A stretch of DNA of 64,000 nucleotides from Pseudomonadota bacterium (GCA_021809435.1 JAKBAD010000002.1:448042-512041), one strand, 5' to 3'. Shown: positions 14,135-23,791, counted from the stretch's first letter. The notes: generated by a model from the letters alone, not told the origin. Translations and numbers: made by a program.

Positions 14135-14718
14135 GCCACTTGCAAGGCCATCATCACCCCCTCCACCTGCCGGCGCGTCTCTTCCAGGCTGCCGGCGGTC
14201 TCAATCACATGCGTGGCACGCCGGCGTTTCTCCGCGTCATCCATCTGCTTGGCGATCATCGCCTCAATCTGCGCCAGCGGCAGCCCGCGCGCCTTCACGC
14301 GCTCAATCTGCACCGCCCGCGGGCACGAGACGGTGATAATCGCATCAAACCCCGCCTGGTTGCCGGTTTCAAACAATAGCGGAATATCGAGCAGCGCCGC
14401 CTTGGCGTTCATCGCCCGCGCCTCGGCCAAAAACGCCTCCTGGCGGGCGCGCACCAGCGGGTGCATCATGGCTTCCAGCCGCTTCATCGCCGCGCCATCG
14501 CCCAGCACCAGCCCGCGCAGCCGGGCGCGGTCGAGCACGCCGTCGCGCACCGTGCCCGGAAACGCCGCCTCGATCGCGGGCAGCGCCTCACCGCCCGGCG
14601 CCTGCGCCTTGTGCACCGCCTCGTCGGCATTGAACACAGGAATATGATGGTCGGCGAACATGGCCGCCACCGTCGATTTGCCCATGCCAATCCCGCCGGT
14701 GAGGCCGATGATCTTCAC
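14131..14718 (-). CDS. coaE: Dephospho-CoA kinase
   Basis: CoaE phosphorylates the 3'-hydroxyl of dephospho-CoA, the last step of coenzyme A synthesis. The 195-residue protein begins with the P-loop GLTGGIGMGKST (residues 5-16). It also has the family's HPLVRARQ and DIPLLFETG segments. It overlaps aroE upstream and dnaQ downstream by 4 bases each (ATGA-type junctions), indicating coupled translation. Confidence 0.96.
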   Translation of the reverse strand: MKIIGLTGGIGMGKSTVAAMFADHHIPVFNADEAVHKAQAPGGEALPAIEAAFPGTVRDGVLDRARLRGLVLGDGAAMKRLEAMMHPLVRARQEAFLAEARAMNAKAALLDIPLLFETGNQAGFDAIITVSCPRAVQIERVKARGLPLAQIEAMIAKQMDDAEKRRRATHVIETAGSLEETRRQVEGVMMALQVA

Positions 14719-15539
14719 GCCGCCACAATCCGGTAAAGCTCGTCATCCACCGCGGGCCGCACGCCAAACCACCGCTCAAACGCTGGCACCGCCTGGTGCA
14801 GCAGCATGCCCAACCCCTCCACCGGCTTCAGCCCGCGCGCCCGGGCATCGGCCAGCAGCGCGGTCTCCAGCGGCGCATACACAATGTCCGAAACCGCCAG
14901 CCCGGGCGCGGCGCCGTCCAGATCCATCTCCAGCGGCCCCTCGCCGGTCATGCCCAGGGCGGTGGTGTTAACCAGCAGCGCATAATCGCCCAGCGCCTCG
15001 GCGCGGTGCTCCCAATCCAGCACACGCGCGCCCGGCACCAGCCTGGCCAGCTCCTCGGCGCGCTCGCGCGTGCGGTTGGTCAGCGTCACCTCGGCGCCCT
15101 CATCCTGCAACGCCGCGGCAATGGCGCGCGCCGCGCCGCCCGCGCCCAAAATCAGCGCCGCCCCCGCGCCGGGCCGCACGCCATGGGCGCGCAAATTGGC
15201 GATATAGCCATAGCCGTCATAATTACGCCCAATAATCCGCCCGTTCTCGAACGTGAGCATGTTCACCGCGCCCACCCGGCGGGCGAATGCCTCCACCTCG
15301 TCGCACAGCGCGAACGCCGCCTCCTTGTGCGGAATGGTGACATTGACCCCCCTGAACCCGGCCTTGGCCAGGCCCTGTACGGCGGGAATGAAATCCTGGG
15401 GCTGAATGGCCAGCGGCACATAAGCACCATCGACGCCATGGCGCTCAAGCCACGTGCCATGAATGCGCGGCGAGCGGGAATGGGCCACGGGCCAGCCAAT
15501 AACCCCCGCGACATGGGCGGAACCTGAGATGAGTTTCAT
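14715..15539 (-). CDS. aroE: Shikimate dehydrogenase
   Basis: AroE reduces 3-dehydroshikimate to shikimate with NADPH in the aromatic amino-acid pathway. The 274-residue protein has the substrate-binding SRSPRIHGTWL near the N-terminus, NVTIPHKE with the catalytic lysine, and the nucleotide-binding GAGGAARAIA. I chose the ATG at 15539, which overlaps the upstream gene's stop by 4 bases and starts just before the conserved G(W)PVAHS region; an upstream in-frame start at 15623 would add 28 non-conserved residues. Confidence 0.96.
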   Translation of the reverse strand: MKLISGSAHVAGVIGWPVAHSRSPRIHGTWLERHGVDGAYVPLAIQPQDFIPAVQGLAKAGFRGVNVTIPHKEAAFALCDEVEAFARRVGAVNMLTFENGRIIGRNYDGYGYIANLRAHGVRPGAGAALILGAGGAARAIAAALQDEGAEVTLTNRTRERAEELARLVPGARVLDWEHRAEALGDYALLVNTTALGMTGEGPLEMDLDGAAPGLAVSDIVYAPLETALLADARARGLKPVEGLGMLLHQAVPAFERWFGVRPAVDDELYRIVAA

Positions 15540-16675
15540 GCCTCTTTCCCACCACGCGCGCGCGCGCTTGCCAAGAGCAGAATCAGCAACACCGGCGTGA
15601 GATGCGCGAACCGCGGCAGCCAAGGCAGCAGCCCCGGCCCGAACCAGGCGAGAAAAAACACCAGCGGCTCACCGGGCCGAAAGCCGGTCTTCAGCCGCTC
15701 CTCAACCATCAGCGCGGTCGCCAGCCCGGCGCCCAGCAAGTCGTAATCATGCAAATACGGGCTGGCCAGCGCCGAGAGAATCAACAGGGCCGGGGTGGAG
15801 CGCGTGAACCAGCCGGCCAGCACACAAAGCCCCGTCACCAGCCCCTGGATGATGAGCGCCGCCCCCACACCCACAAATGGCTTCAGGGCGGCGAACACGC
15901 ACACCAGCCCAGCCGCGAAATCCCGCGGCTGGCCGGTGGTCAGCACATTGGTCATGACCGGGCTGGTATAGTGTAAAAACCCCGCCCATGCCGGCCAGCC
16001 AAACACCCAGCCCGCCAGCCCGGCAAACAGCACCGCCACCACCGCCGCCACCAGCGCCGCCACCGGCCGGCGCCTGAGCAAATAAAGCGGCAACACCACC
16101 CCCAGCTGCGGCTTGAAGGTGGCCAGACCAATCAGCACCCCCGCCCATCGCGGGCGGGCCTCAAGCATCAGCAGCCCGCCGCCGATCAGCGCCGTCATCA
16201 GCGCGGCGTTCTGGTGTTCCATGGCATTTTCCAGCGTCGCCGGGGCCAGCAGCAGGCACAGCACAAACACCCAGCTTTTACCCGCCAGCCGCAGCAACCC
16301 CGCCAGCACCGCCAGCGACACGGCATCAAACGCCAGCGCCGCCGGCCAGGGCCCCACCCCCGCGAACAGCGCGGCAATCAGCCCATAAGTGGGCGGGTAG
16401 CTCCACATATGAAATCCCTGCGGCCCGAACAGCCCGGTCAAAAACGCTTCATAGGCGGTATGATCGAACAGCATGGCGGTCTGACCGTTACGCAGCAAAA
16501 ACCCGCCGGCCCAAAAATCCATGCCATCGCGCAGGGCCTTGCCCACCATGCCCTGGCGATATCCCCATAAAATCGCATAGCCTTCGGCCAGCGACGGCAG
16601 CACGCTCAGCGCCACGATCAGACCGATCATTCGGCGCGCGGAAATTTGACTTTTCTCGGCCATTCGCGTTTTCAT
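15536..16675 (-). CDS. GT87/DUF2029-like polytopic membrane protein
   Basis: The 379-residue protein has about nine hydrophobic segments and resembles DUF2029/GT87 membrane mannosyltransferases, based on the early loop RDGMDFWAGGFLLRNGQ, the motif MWSYPPTYGLIAALFA and the later LIGLATFKPQLGVVLPLYLL. Such enzymes use polyprenyl-phosphate sugars; neither donor nor acceptor can be named. It is the first gene of the operon with aroE, coaE and dnaQ, and only 32 bases separate it from divergent argD. A second ATG at 16663 is possible. Confidence 0.75.
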   Translation of the reverse strand: MKTRMAEKSQISARRMIGLIVALSVLPSLAEGYAILWGYRQGMVGKALRDGMDFWAGGFLLRNGQTAMLFDHTAYEAFLTGLFGPQGFHMWSYPPTYGLIAALFAGVGPWPAALAFDAVSLAVLAGLLRLAGKSWVFVLCLLLAPATLENAMEHQNAALMTALIGGGLLMLEARPRWAGVLIGLATFKPQLGVVLPLYLLRRRPVAALVAAVVAVLFAGLAGWVFGWPAWAGFLHYTSPVMTNVLTTGQPRDFAAGLVCVFAALKPFVGVGAALIIQGLVTGLCVLAGWFTRSTPALLILSALASPYLHDYDLLGAGLATALMVEERLKTGFRPGEPLVFFLAWFGPGLLPWLPRFAHLTPVLLILLLASARARGGKEA

Positions 16676-16707
16676 CCCGGCTTTCTCGCTGCCTTGAAAG
16701 CATATTC

Positions 16708-17910
16708 ATGATCGCCGCGCTAATGCCGAACTACAACCGGGCCGATGTCGCCTTCTCGCACGGCCAGGGCGCCTGGATTTTCGATGAGCAGGGCCGCCGT
16801 TACCTCGATTTCGGCGCCGGCATTGCCACCTCCTCGCTCGGGCACGGCCATAAACATCTGGTGCGGGCCATCGCCGAGCAAGCCGCGCGCGTCATCCACG
16901 TCTCCAACCTCTACCGCGTCCCCCAGGCCGAGGCGCTCGCCGCCCGCCTGGTCGCCGCCTCGTTCGCCGATTCGGTGTTTTTCTGCAATTCCGGCGCCGA
17001 GGCCAATGAAGGGCTGGTGAAGGCCATGCGCCGCACTCACTACGAGGAAGGCCAGCCCGAACGCACCGAGGTGATCTGTTTCGAAGGCGCCTTTCACGGC
17101 CGCACCCTGGCCATGATCTCCGCCACCGGCAACGCCAAATATCTCGAAGGCTTCGGCACGCCCGTGCCCGGCTTCGTGCACGTGCCCTATAACGACCTCG
17201 ATGCCGTGGCCGCCGCCCTCACGCCGCGCACGGCCGGCATCTTGGTCGAACCCGTGCAGGGCGAGGGCGGCGTGCGCCCCGCCGCGCCCGGCTTCCTCGC
17301 CGCGCTCCGCCAAATATGCAATGAGCACAACATCCTGCTCGGCATCGATGAGGTGCAAACCGGCATGGGCCGTACCGGCAAGCTGTTCGCCCATGAATGG
17401 GCCGGCATCAAGCCCGACATCATCTCCTCCGCCAAGGGAATCGGCGGCGGCTTTCCGCTCGCCGCCGTGCTGGCCAGCGAGCGCGTCGCCAAATCGCTCA
17501 AGCCCGGCACCCACGGCACCACCTATGGCGGTGGCCCGCTCGCCTGCGCGGCCGGCAACGCCGTGCTCGATATCGTGCTGGGTGAAGGCTTTCTCCCTCA
17601 GGTCACCATGATCGCCGCTTATTTGCGCGCCGAGCTCGAAGCCCTGGTCACCCGCCACCCCGGCGTATTCACCGGCGTGCGCGGCCTCGGCCTGTTGCAG
17701 GGCCTGAAATGCGCCATCCCCAACGGCCAGGCCCAGGCCGCGGCGCTGGCCGCCGGGCTGCTCACCGTCGCCGCCGGCGACAATGTATTGCGCCTCGCCC
17801 CCCCGCTCATCATCGGGCAGGTCGAGGTCGATGAGGCGATCAAACGCCTCGATGAAACCGCCACCTCCCTCGAGGCGGCCAAGACCAACAGTGAGGCTAA
17901 CGCGGCATGA
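16708..17910 (+). CDS. argD: Acetylornithine aminotransferase
   Basis: ArgD transfers the amino group from glutamate to N-acetylglutamate semialdehyde, giving N-acetylornithine in arginine synthesis. The 400-residue class III PLP enzyme starts MIAALMPNYNRADVAFSHG, as usual. The PLP contacts are visible in NSGAEANEG, GIDEVQTGMGRTG and the lysine-bearing SSAKGIGGGFPLA. It overlaps argF by 4 bases; argD-argF order is common in alphaproteobacteria. Confidence 0.95.
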   Translation: MIAALMPNYNRADVAFSHGQGAWIFDEQGRRYLDFGAGIATSSLGHGHKHLVRAIAEQAARVIHVSNLYRVPQAEALAARLVAASFADSVFFCNSGAEANEGLVKAMRRTHYEEGQPERTEVICFEGAFHGRTLAMISATGNAKYLEGFGTPVPGFVHVPYNDLDAVAAALTPRTAGILVEPVQGEGGVRPAAPGFLAALRQICNEHNILLGIDEVQTGMGRTGKLFAHEWAGIKPDIISSAKGIGGGFPLAAVLASERVAKSLKPGTHGTTYGGGPLACAAGNAVLDIVLGEGFLPQVTMIAAYLRAELEALVTRHPGVFTGVRGLGLLQGLKCAIPNGQAQAAALAAGLLTVAAGDNVLRLAPPLIIGQVEVDEAIKRLDETATSLEAAKTNSEANAA

Positions 17911-18848
17911 GCGCGGCAATCGACCTTGGGCCCAAGCGCCCGGTGCATTTTCTCGACATCAAGGACTTCCCCCCCGAGCAGCTCCGCGCGCTCATCGACC
18001 ACGCGGCGCTCCTGAAACGCCAGCGCCGCATCGGCGCGCCCAAAAAGCCGCTGGCCGGCAAAACTCTGGCCATGGTGTTCGAGAAACCCTCCACCCGCAC
18101 CCGCGTCTCCTTCGAGGTGGCGATCAAGGAGCTGGGCGGCGACGCCGTTGTGCTCTCTGCGCGCGACATGCAGCTCGGCCGCGGTGAAACGGTGCACGAC
18201 ACCGCCCATGTGCTGTCACGCTTCGTCGATGGCATCATGCTGCGCACCGACGACGCCCGCAAACTCCACGAGCTGGCTTGCCATGCCACCGTGCCGGTCA
18301 TCAACGGCCTGACCGACCTCTCCCACCCCTGCCAGATCATGGCCGACATCCTCACCTTCGAGGAGCATAAAGGCCAGATCAAAGGCCAGAAGCTGGCCTG
18401 GGTAGGTGATGGCAACAATGTCGCCGCCTCCTTCATCGAGGCCGCCGCCCGCTTCGGGTTCGCGCTCCGCCTCGCCTGCCCCGCCGGCTACTGGCCGCGC
18501 CCCGAGGTGCTGGAATGGGCCAAGGCCGAAGGCGCCGATGTCGAGGTCGGCATCGACCCCGACTGGGCGGTCGAAGGCGCCGCCGCCCTCATCACCGACA
18601 CTTGGCTCTCAATGTCTGACAGCGAAGACCAGGCCGCCGCCCGCGCCCAGGCCTTTGCTCCCTACCAGGTCACCGCCGCCCTCATGGCCCAGGCCGCCGA
18701 GGGCGCCATCTTCCTGCACTGCCTGCCCGCCCACCGTGGCGAGGAGGTGGAAGCCGCGGTCATCGACGGCCCGGCCTCGGTGGTGTTCGACGAGGCCGAA
18801 AACCGCCTGCACGCGCAAAAGGCCATTTTGGCCCTTTGTCTGGGCTGA
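17907..18848 (+). CDS. argF: Ornithine carbamoyltransferase
   Basis: ArgF condenses ornithine with carbamoyl phosphate to make citrulline. The 313-residue protein carries the carbamoyl-phosphate loop FEKPSTRTRVSFE (residues 59-70), the HPCQIMADILTF motif, the ornithine-binding SMSDSED segment and the catalytic HCLPAHRGEE near the C-terminus. It is translationally coupled to argD (ATGA overlap) and followed by a flavoprotein gene after 2 bases. Confidence 0.97.
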   Translation: MSAAIDLGPKRPVHFLDIKDFPPEQLRALIDHAALLKRQRRIGAPKKPLAGKTLAMVFEKPSTRTRVSFEVAIKELGGDAVVLSARDMQLGRGETVHDTAHVLSRFVDGIMLRTDDARKLHELACHATVPVINGLTDLSHPCQIMADILTFEEHKGQIKGQKLAWVGDGNNVAASFIEAAARFGFALRLACPAGYWPRPEVLEWAKAEGADVEVGIDPDWAVEGAAALITDTWLSMSDSEDQAAARAQAFAPYQVTAALMAQAAEGAIFLHCLPAHRGEEVEAAVIDGPASVVFDEAENRLHAQKAILALCLG

Positions 18849-18850
18849 AC

Positions 18851-20023
18851 ATGCGCGACGCCGCCATCATCGGGGCCGGCCCCGCCGGGCTGATGGCGGC
18901 CGAGACACTGGCCCGCGCAGGCATTGCCGTGACACTCTATGAGCGTCAGGCCGCTCCCGCGCGCAAATTCCTCATGGCCGGGCGCGGCGGGCTCAACCTC
19001 ACCCATTCCGAGCCCCTGCCCCAGTTTCTCTCCCGCTACGGCGCCGCCCAAGCCTGGCTGACCCCCTTCATCGAGGCCTTCCCCCCCGAAGCGGTCGGCG
19101 CCTGGTGTAAGGGGCTGGGCATCGAAACCTTCGTCGGCAGCTCGGGCCGCGTCTTCCCACGCGATATGAAAGCCAGCCCCCTGCTGCGCGCCTGGCTCAA
19201 GCGCCTCGGCGAACTCGGCGTCAAGCTGGTTCCCCGCGCCACCTGGACCGGCTGGGACGAAACCGGCGCCCTGCGGTTTGCGGGCGCCCCGTCCATCACG
19301 CCCGCCGTCACCATCCTGGCGCTGGGCGGCGCCTCCTGGCCGCGCCTGGGCTCGGATGGCCGCTGGCTGGCCGCCCTGACCGGCATTGCCACCACCCCCT
19401 TCAAGCCGGCCAATTGCGGGGTTTTGCACCATTGGTCGCCCCAATTCATCAACCGTTTCGCGGGCCAGCCGCTCAAGCGCCTCATCGCCTCAACCGCCAG
19501 CCACACCGCGCCCGGCGAAATCACCATCACCCGCACCGGCCTCGAAGGCGGCGCCATTTACGCGCTCTCCGCGCCCCTGCGCGCGCAACTCGAAACCACC
19601 GGCCACGCCCTGCTCCAGCTCGACCTCCGCCCCGACCTGCCGCGCGAGACCCTGGCCGCCAAACTCAGCGGTTCGGAGTCGCTCGCCACCAAACTGCGCA
19701 AGGCCGGGCTGTCACCCCCAGCGGCGGCCCTGGTACAGGAATTGCGCCACCGTGGCAGCAACGCGCCCATCGCCGATCTGGTCAAAGCCCTGCCGCTCAC
19801 CATCACCGGCCTGGCCGGGCTCGAGCGCGCCATTTCCTCGGCGGGCGGTGTCAAGCGTACCGAGCTCACTCCCGAGCTGATGCTGCGCGCCCGCCCTGGC
19901 GTGTTCCTGGCCGGCGAGATGCTGGACTGGGAAGCCCCCACGGGCGGCTATCTGCTGCAAGCCTGCCTCGCCACGGGCAAAGCCGCCGGCCAAGGCGCGC
20001 TCAGGTGGCTGGCGCGCGGGTAA
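18851..20023 (+). CDS. FAD-dependent oxidoreductase of the HI0933/TIGR03862 type
   Basis: The 390-residue protein begins with a Rossmann FAD-binding motif (IIGAGPAGLMAAETLARAG) and has the HI0933-family signature GRGGLNLTHSEPL, followed by FVGSSGRVFPRDMKASPLL. The C-terminal EMLDWEAPTGGYLLQACLATG matches the FAD-contacting end of these flavoproteins. The reaction is unknown for the family. The ATG at 18851 is 2 bases after the argF stop codon; a TTG at 18836 would overlap argF. The last 23 bases overlap the convergent MFS gene. Confidence 0.85.
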   Translation: MRDAAIIGAGPAGLMAAETLARAGIAVTLYERQAAPARKFLMAGRGGLNLTHSEPLPQFLSRYGAAQAWLTPFIEAFPPEAVGAWCKGLGIETFVGSSGRVFPRDMKASPLLRAWLKRLGELGVKLVPRATWTGWDETGALRFAGAPSITPAVTILALGGASWPRLGSDGRWLAALTGIATTPFKPANCGVLHHWSPQFINRFAGQPLKRLIASTASHTAPGEITITRTGLEGGAIYALSAPLRAQLETTGHALLQLDLRPDLPRETLAAKLSGSESLATKLRKAGLSPPAAALVQELRHRGSNAPIADLVKALPLTITGLAGLERAISSAGGVKRTELTPELMLRARPGVFLAGEMLDWEAPTGGYLLQACLATGKAAGQGALRWLARG

Positions 20024-21203
20024 GCCTGGCCAAGCCCAACGCCGCCGCCAGCCCCGCGCCCGAAATCACCAGCACAAACCCCACCAGCCCGCGCCAGCCA
20101 AACTGGTGGTAAAACAGCCCGCCTGACGACCCCACCACGCTCGAGCCGATATAATAAGCCAGCAAATACAACGACGAGGCATGCCCCTTGGCCACGCTCG
20201 CCAAATGCCCCACCCAGCCGCTCGCCACCGCATGAGCCAGAAAAAACCCAATGGTCAGCAGCGTGATCCCCAGCATAATCACCCACAACGCGCCGCCCAG
20301 CGTAAGCACAATGCCGCCAAATTGCAGCACCAGCCCGGCAAACAGCCCACCGCCATAACCCAGCCAGCGCACCGCCCGCCCCGCCATGCCCGAGGCCACC
20401 ATGCCAAACGCATACACCAAAAACAGCGCCCCCAGCACGCTCTGGCTCAGGCTGTAAGGCGCCGCCCCCAACCGATACCCAATGTAATTATAGCTGGTGA
20501 CAAACACCCCCATCACCGCGAAGCCTTCAAAAAACAGCAGCGCCAGGGCGGGGTGGCGTAAATGTTGTCCCCAGGCGCGCAAATTCTCGGCGGCGCTGAA
20601 GCGTGGCCGCGCCATCCCCGCGCCATGGCGCGGAGGGGGCAGCAACAACCAAAACCCAACGGTCGCCACCATATCAAGCCCCCCCAGCCCCGCCAGCGCC
20701 AGCCGCCAGCCGAACAGCCCCGTGAGAAACCCCGTCAGCACCCGCCCCATCATGCCGCCAAAGGCATTGCCGGCGATATAGAGCCCCATGGCCGCCGCCA
20801 GCCGCGCGGGCGGGGTTTCCTCGGCCAAATACGCCATCGCCACCGCCGGCACACCACCCAGCGCCACACCTTCGGCCAAACGCAGCCCCACCAGCAAGCC
20901 CCAAGACCGGCACAGCGGCACCAGCAGCGTGCACAGCACCGCCAGACACAGCGAAGCCCCAATCACCGGCCGGCGCCCAAACCGCTCAGCCACGGGCGCC
21001 GCCCCAATAATGGCAAACGCCAAGGCAAAGGTGGTGAACGAGAGCGCGAAGGATGAGGCCGAGGGCGTCACGCCAAACTCGGATGAAAACAGCGGCAGCA
21101 GCGGCTGCACACAATAAAGCAGCGAAAACGTCGCGAACCCGGCCAGAAAAAACGCCAGGCTGATGCGCCGCGCGCGCCCGATATCGTCAGCCTGGCTGGT
21201 CAT
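20001..21203 (-). CDS. MFS transporter (YnfM-like)
   Basis: The 400-residue protein has about twelve hydrophobic segments and the MFS loop motif after TM2 (ERFGRRPVIG), with LRLAEGVALGGVPAVAMAYL typical of the YnfM/arabinose-efflux-like branch. It probably exports a small molecule by proton antiport, but the substrate cannot be inferred. I start at 21203 because AGGAG lies about 10 bases upstream; an in-frame ATG at 21224 would include that ribosome binding site as coding sequence. The 3' end overlaps the convergent flavoprotein gene by 23 bases. Confidence 0.85.
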   Translation of the reverse strand: MTSQADDIGRARRISLAFFLAGFATFSLLYCVQPLLPLFSSEFGVTPSASSFALSFTTFALAFAIIGAAPVAERFGRRPVIGASLCLAVLCTLLVPLCRSWGLLVGLRLAEGVALGGVPAVAMAYLAEETPPARLAAAMGLYIAGNAFGGMMGRVLTGFLTGLFGWRLALAGLGGLDMVATVGFWLLLPPPRHGAGMARPRFSAAENLRAWGQHLRHPALALLFFEGFAVMGVFVTSYNYIGYRLGAAPYSLSQSVLGALFLVYAFGMVASGMAGRAVRWLGYGGGLFAGLVLQFGGIVLTLGGALWVIMLGITLLTIGFFLAHAVASGWVGHLASVAKGHASSLYLLAYYIGSSVVGSSGGLFYHQFGWRGLVGFVLVISGAGLAAALGLARLTRAPAT

Positions 21204-21394
21204 GGTCTGGCGGCTCCTGCGCATCTCCCACCCTAAATGGCCATGCCGCCTGCCATGTTGAAAGTGCCACAGCGCGACCCAGCAGCTCGTTTTTCACATG
21301 CCATCCCGCCCCTTGCGCCCGGTCCCCGGTGGCGTAATCTTACCCTTCACCCCCAAGGCAAACCCAAAAACGCCAGGGCGGAATGGAGGATGAC

Positions 21395-21679
21395 ATGGCA
21401 CGACTTCTAGATTCGGCCGAACAGGCCCAAATGCCCGAAGGCTGGCATCTCGGCGAGGACGGCAAGGCCATCAAGCGGGTTTATCGCTTCAGCGATTTCA
21501 CCGAAGCCTTTGCCTTCATGACCCGCGTGGCTCTGCTCGCCGAAGTGGCCGACCATCACCCCGATTGGTCGAACTCCTATAACCGGGTGGAAATTTCCCT
21601 CAGCACCCATTCGGCCGGCGGGCTTACCTCCAAGGATTACGCCCTCGCCAAGGCGATCTCGGCCATCAGCCCACGGTAA
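21395..21679 (+). CDS. phhB: Pterin-4a-carbinolamine dehydratase
   Basis: This enzyme dehydrates 4a-hydroxytetrahydrobiopterin, recycling pterin cofactor, and in some bacteria it has other pterin roles. The 94-residue protein has the conserved [24 protein letters not shown] region, with the paired histidines and the aspartate of the active site, then [15 protein letters not shown] sits 5 bases before the ATG at 21395; an ATG at 21383 overlaps that site. No phenylalanine hydroxylase is nearby. Confidence 0.9.
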   Translation: MARLLDSAEQAQMPEGWHLGEDGKAIKRVYRFSDFTEAFAFMTRVALLAEVADHHPDWSNSYNRVEISLSTHSAGGLTSKDYALAKAISAISPR

Positions 21680-21681
21680 GC

Positions 21682-23628
21682 TCACGCCGCCCGGCCGCGA
21701 AGAATAACCCCCTCGGCCACCGGCAGCACCGCCCCCGTGGCCGCGCGCCGCACATGAAGGCTGGCCGGGTAGGCAGGTGCTGGAATCACAAACCTGAACC
21801 CCACCCGGCCGCCGCCCCCCCCAGCCAGGCGCACATCCTGACGGTCGCTCATGGCCAGGCCCGAGCCCATCAATCGCGCGCCTTCATACAAATCCAGCCG
21901 CACGGGCAACTCAGGATGGTCAGGGTCAAACGCCCAGCCGCTCACCACCTCGCCAATCCGCTCGACACAGCCAAGCATCGGCCCAGGCGTGATCCGCGCC
22001 TCCGCCAGTCCCACCAGCTGGGTCAGCACCGTGGCAAGCACCTCGCCCTCACGCGGGCGCGGCGCGCATAACAGCGGCGCCTCGGGGGCCGGCACATCGC
22101 CAAAACGCGCCCGGAAGCTGGCGGCATTATGGAAGCACTGCCGCAGCCCGCCGCAATCGGCATAAGTCTCCGACCAGCTTCCCTCGGCCCGCACGCAATC
22201 ATGCGTCTCCAGCTCGATATTGTAATAGCTGACAATCCCGCCCGGGGCCTCCTGGGTAATGGTCACGCCATTCACCATATCCCGCGCCAGCACGAGAATA
22301 CCGCCCAATAGCAGCGAATGGCCGGGCGAGAGCCAGAGATCGCGGCGCGGCAGCCCGCCGCCCAACGCCCCCGCCCGCAGCCTGATCGGCAGCTTCTGCC
22401 GGTTGCGGGCAATGAACCGGCCGTCATAATGCTGCTCGCCGATCCATTTTATCCGCTGCACGCCGCCAAAGCGTGTCACCACCTCGTCTCCGGCGCGTAA
22501 GCTCTCAATCGGCCGCTCACCTGTCGGCGTCTCGATCCGCGTCCCGGCCAGATGGCATACCGCCTGACTGAAATAATAAGCACCATCGGCGGCCAGAAAC
22601 TCGTCGCCGGTGACGGTGGTATATAAATTATAAAGCTGGGCGGGCGTCACCTCGAACTTGACCTGGGCCGTGGTGTAAGTGCCGCCAACCTCCTGATACC
22701 CCCAGGGGTTGAACAGAATATAATTGCCCGTGCTCTGGTCAACGCCCAAAACCGCGAACATATGGGCCGACATCAGCCCATAAGAGGTATTGGTGTTCGA
22801 GGCGAACATGACATCCAGCCCGTTCTGGGTGTCATAGAGGATCTGGTTATAAACCGCCCCGCCAGTCGAGAGTGCCGGGAGGCTGTCGAGTTGATATTGC
22901 GTGGTCGCCCGGCCGGTCATGGCCAGCATCATCTCATCCCACCCGCCATTCGCGACCATGTTATAATCATTGGCCACGGTCTGGCCTTCGGTCATCGGAA
23001 ATGTCAGGCCCGCCGCCTCGGCCTCCACAAACGCCTTCTCCAGCACCCCAATCCAGATCGAGCCATCGGTGGTATAGGCGCTCTCATAAAACCCGCCGGC
23101 GGCCACATACATCAGGTCGGAATTGACCGTGACATAAACATACCCGGTGGGTGAGCAGAACCGCACCCCATACGTGCCGTTGCTGTTTTCCCACATCATG
23201 GATGACAAGGCCGAGGGATTGACGGCATCGGTCTCCATGGCCGCGGCCACCAGCCAGCAATCGCCGTTATTATACCCCTGGTCGGCGGTCATATAAGCGG
23301 TGGCAATGTCGGCCGGAAACAGCGATGAGCCGGCCTGGCTCACCATCGCCGCGCCTGATAGCGGCGTCGGGTCGTTGGTGCCGCCAAACCATTGGCTCAC
23401 CGCCCCGGTCAGCTGCGCCTTGGTGTCCCCCACGCTGCCATCATTGACGGCCACTTCATCCAAAATCGAATAAACATAAGACCCCGTGCCATCAGCGCTG
23501 CCCACCTCCTGCAACAAGTTTTGCAGGCTAGAGGCCTGGGTTGAGCTCAAGCCGGTAGAGCCGATCTGCCCTTCCAATGTCTGAAGATCGCTCAGAACCG
23601 TCGCGAATGAATAGCTAGCGGACGACAA
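21682..23628 (-). CDS. Calpain-like cysteine protease fused to a Hint domain
   Basis: The protein is about 648 residues, counted from a TTG at 23628 preceded by GGAGG at 7 bases; another in-frame TTG lies at 23658. Residues about 100-350 resemble the calpain catalytic core: Cys124 in NNGDCWLVAAAMETDA, His289 in GLMSAHMFAVLGVD and Asn307 in LFNPWGYQEV. The spacing resembles that of animal calpains and NPWG is the calpain signature. At residue 358 a Hint domain begins (AVCHLAGTRIETPTGERPI), with LSPGHSLLLGG near 437 and a terminal YNIELETHDCV. A C-terminal beta-rich domain follows, with GWAFDPDHPELPVRLDLYEG. Hint domains can autocleave, so the protease may be released by self-processing. No signal peptide is evident. 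The gene has its own start and no obvious operon partner. Confidence 0.8.
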   Translation of the reverse strand: MSSASYSFATVLSDLQTLEGQIGSTGLSSTQASSLQNLLQEVGSADGTGSYVYSILDEVAVNDGSVGDTKAQLTGAVSQWFGGTNDPTPLSGAAMVSQAGSSLFPADIATAYMTADQGYNNGDCWLVAAAMETDAVNPSALSSMMWENSNGTYGVRFCSPTGYVYVTVNSDLMYVAAGGFYESAYTTDGSIWIGVLEKAFVEAEAAGLTFPMTEGQTVANDYNMVANGGWDEMMLAMTGRATTQYQLDSLPALSTGGAVYNQILYDTQNGLDVMFASNTNTSYGLMSAHMFAVLGVDQSTGNYILFNPWGYQEVGGTYTTAQVKFEVTPAQLYNLYTTVTGDEFLAADGAYYFSQAVCHLAGTRIETPTGERPIESLRAGDEVVTRFGGVQRIKWIGEQHYDGRFIARNRQKLPIRLRAGALGGGLPRRDLWLSPGHSLLLGGILVLARDMVNGVTITQEAPGGIVSYYNIELETHDCVRAEGSWSETYADCGGLRQCFHNAASFRARFGDVPAPEAPLLCAPRPREGEVLATVLTQLVGLAEARITPGPMLGCVERIGEVVSGWAFDPDHPELPVRLDLYEGARLMGSGLAMSDRQDVRLAGGGGGRVGFRFVIPAPAYPASLHVRRAATGAVLPVAEGVILRGRAA

Positions 23629-23791
23629 ATCCCAACCTCCGCACACCACAAGACACAAAAGGCCAGCTCAACAAGCCCCAACGCCCGGCATAGAGCCGGG
23701 CATCAGTCCCTCATTGTGACGGGCAATCCGTTAAGTTCAGCTTAAAAAAGCTTCCCCGGCACAGGATTGCCCAAACGCCTCGGCGTTTTGC

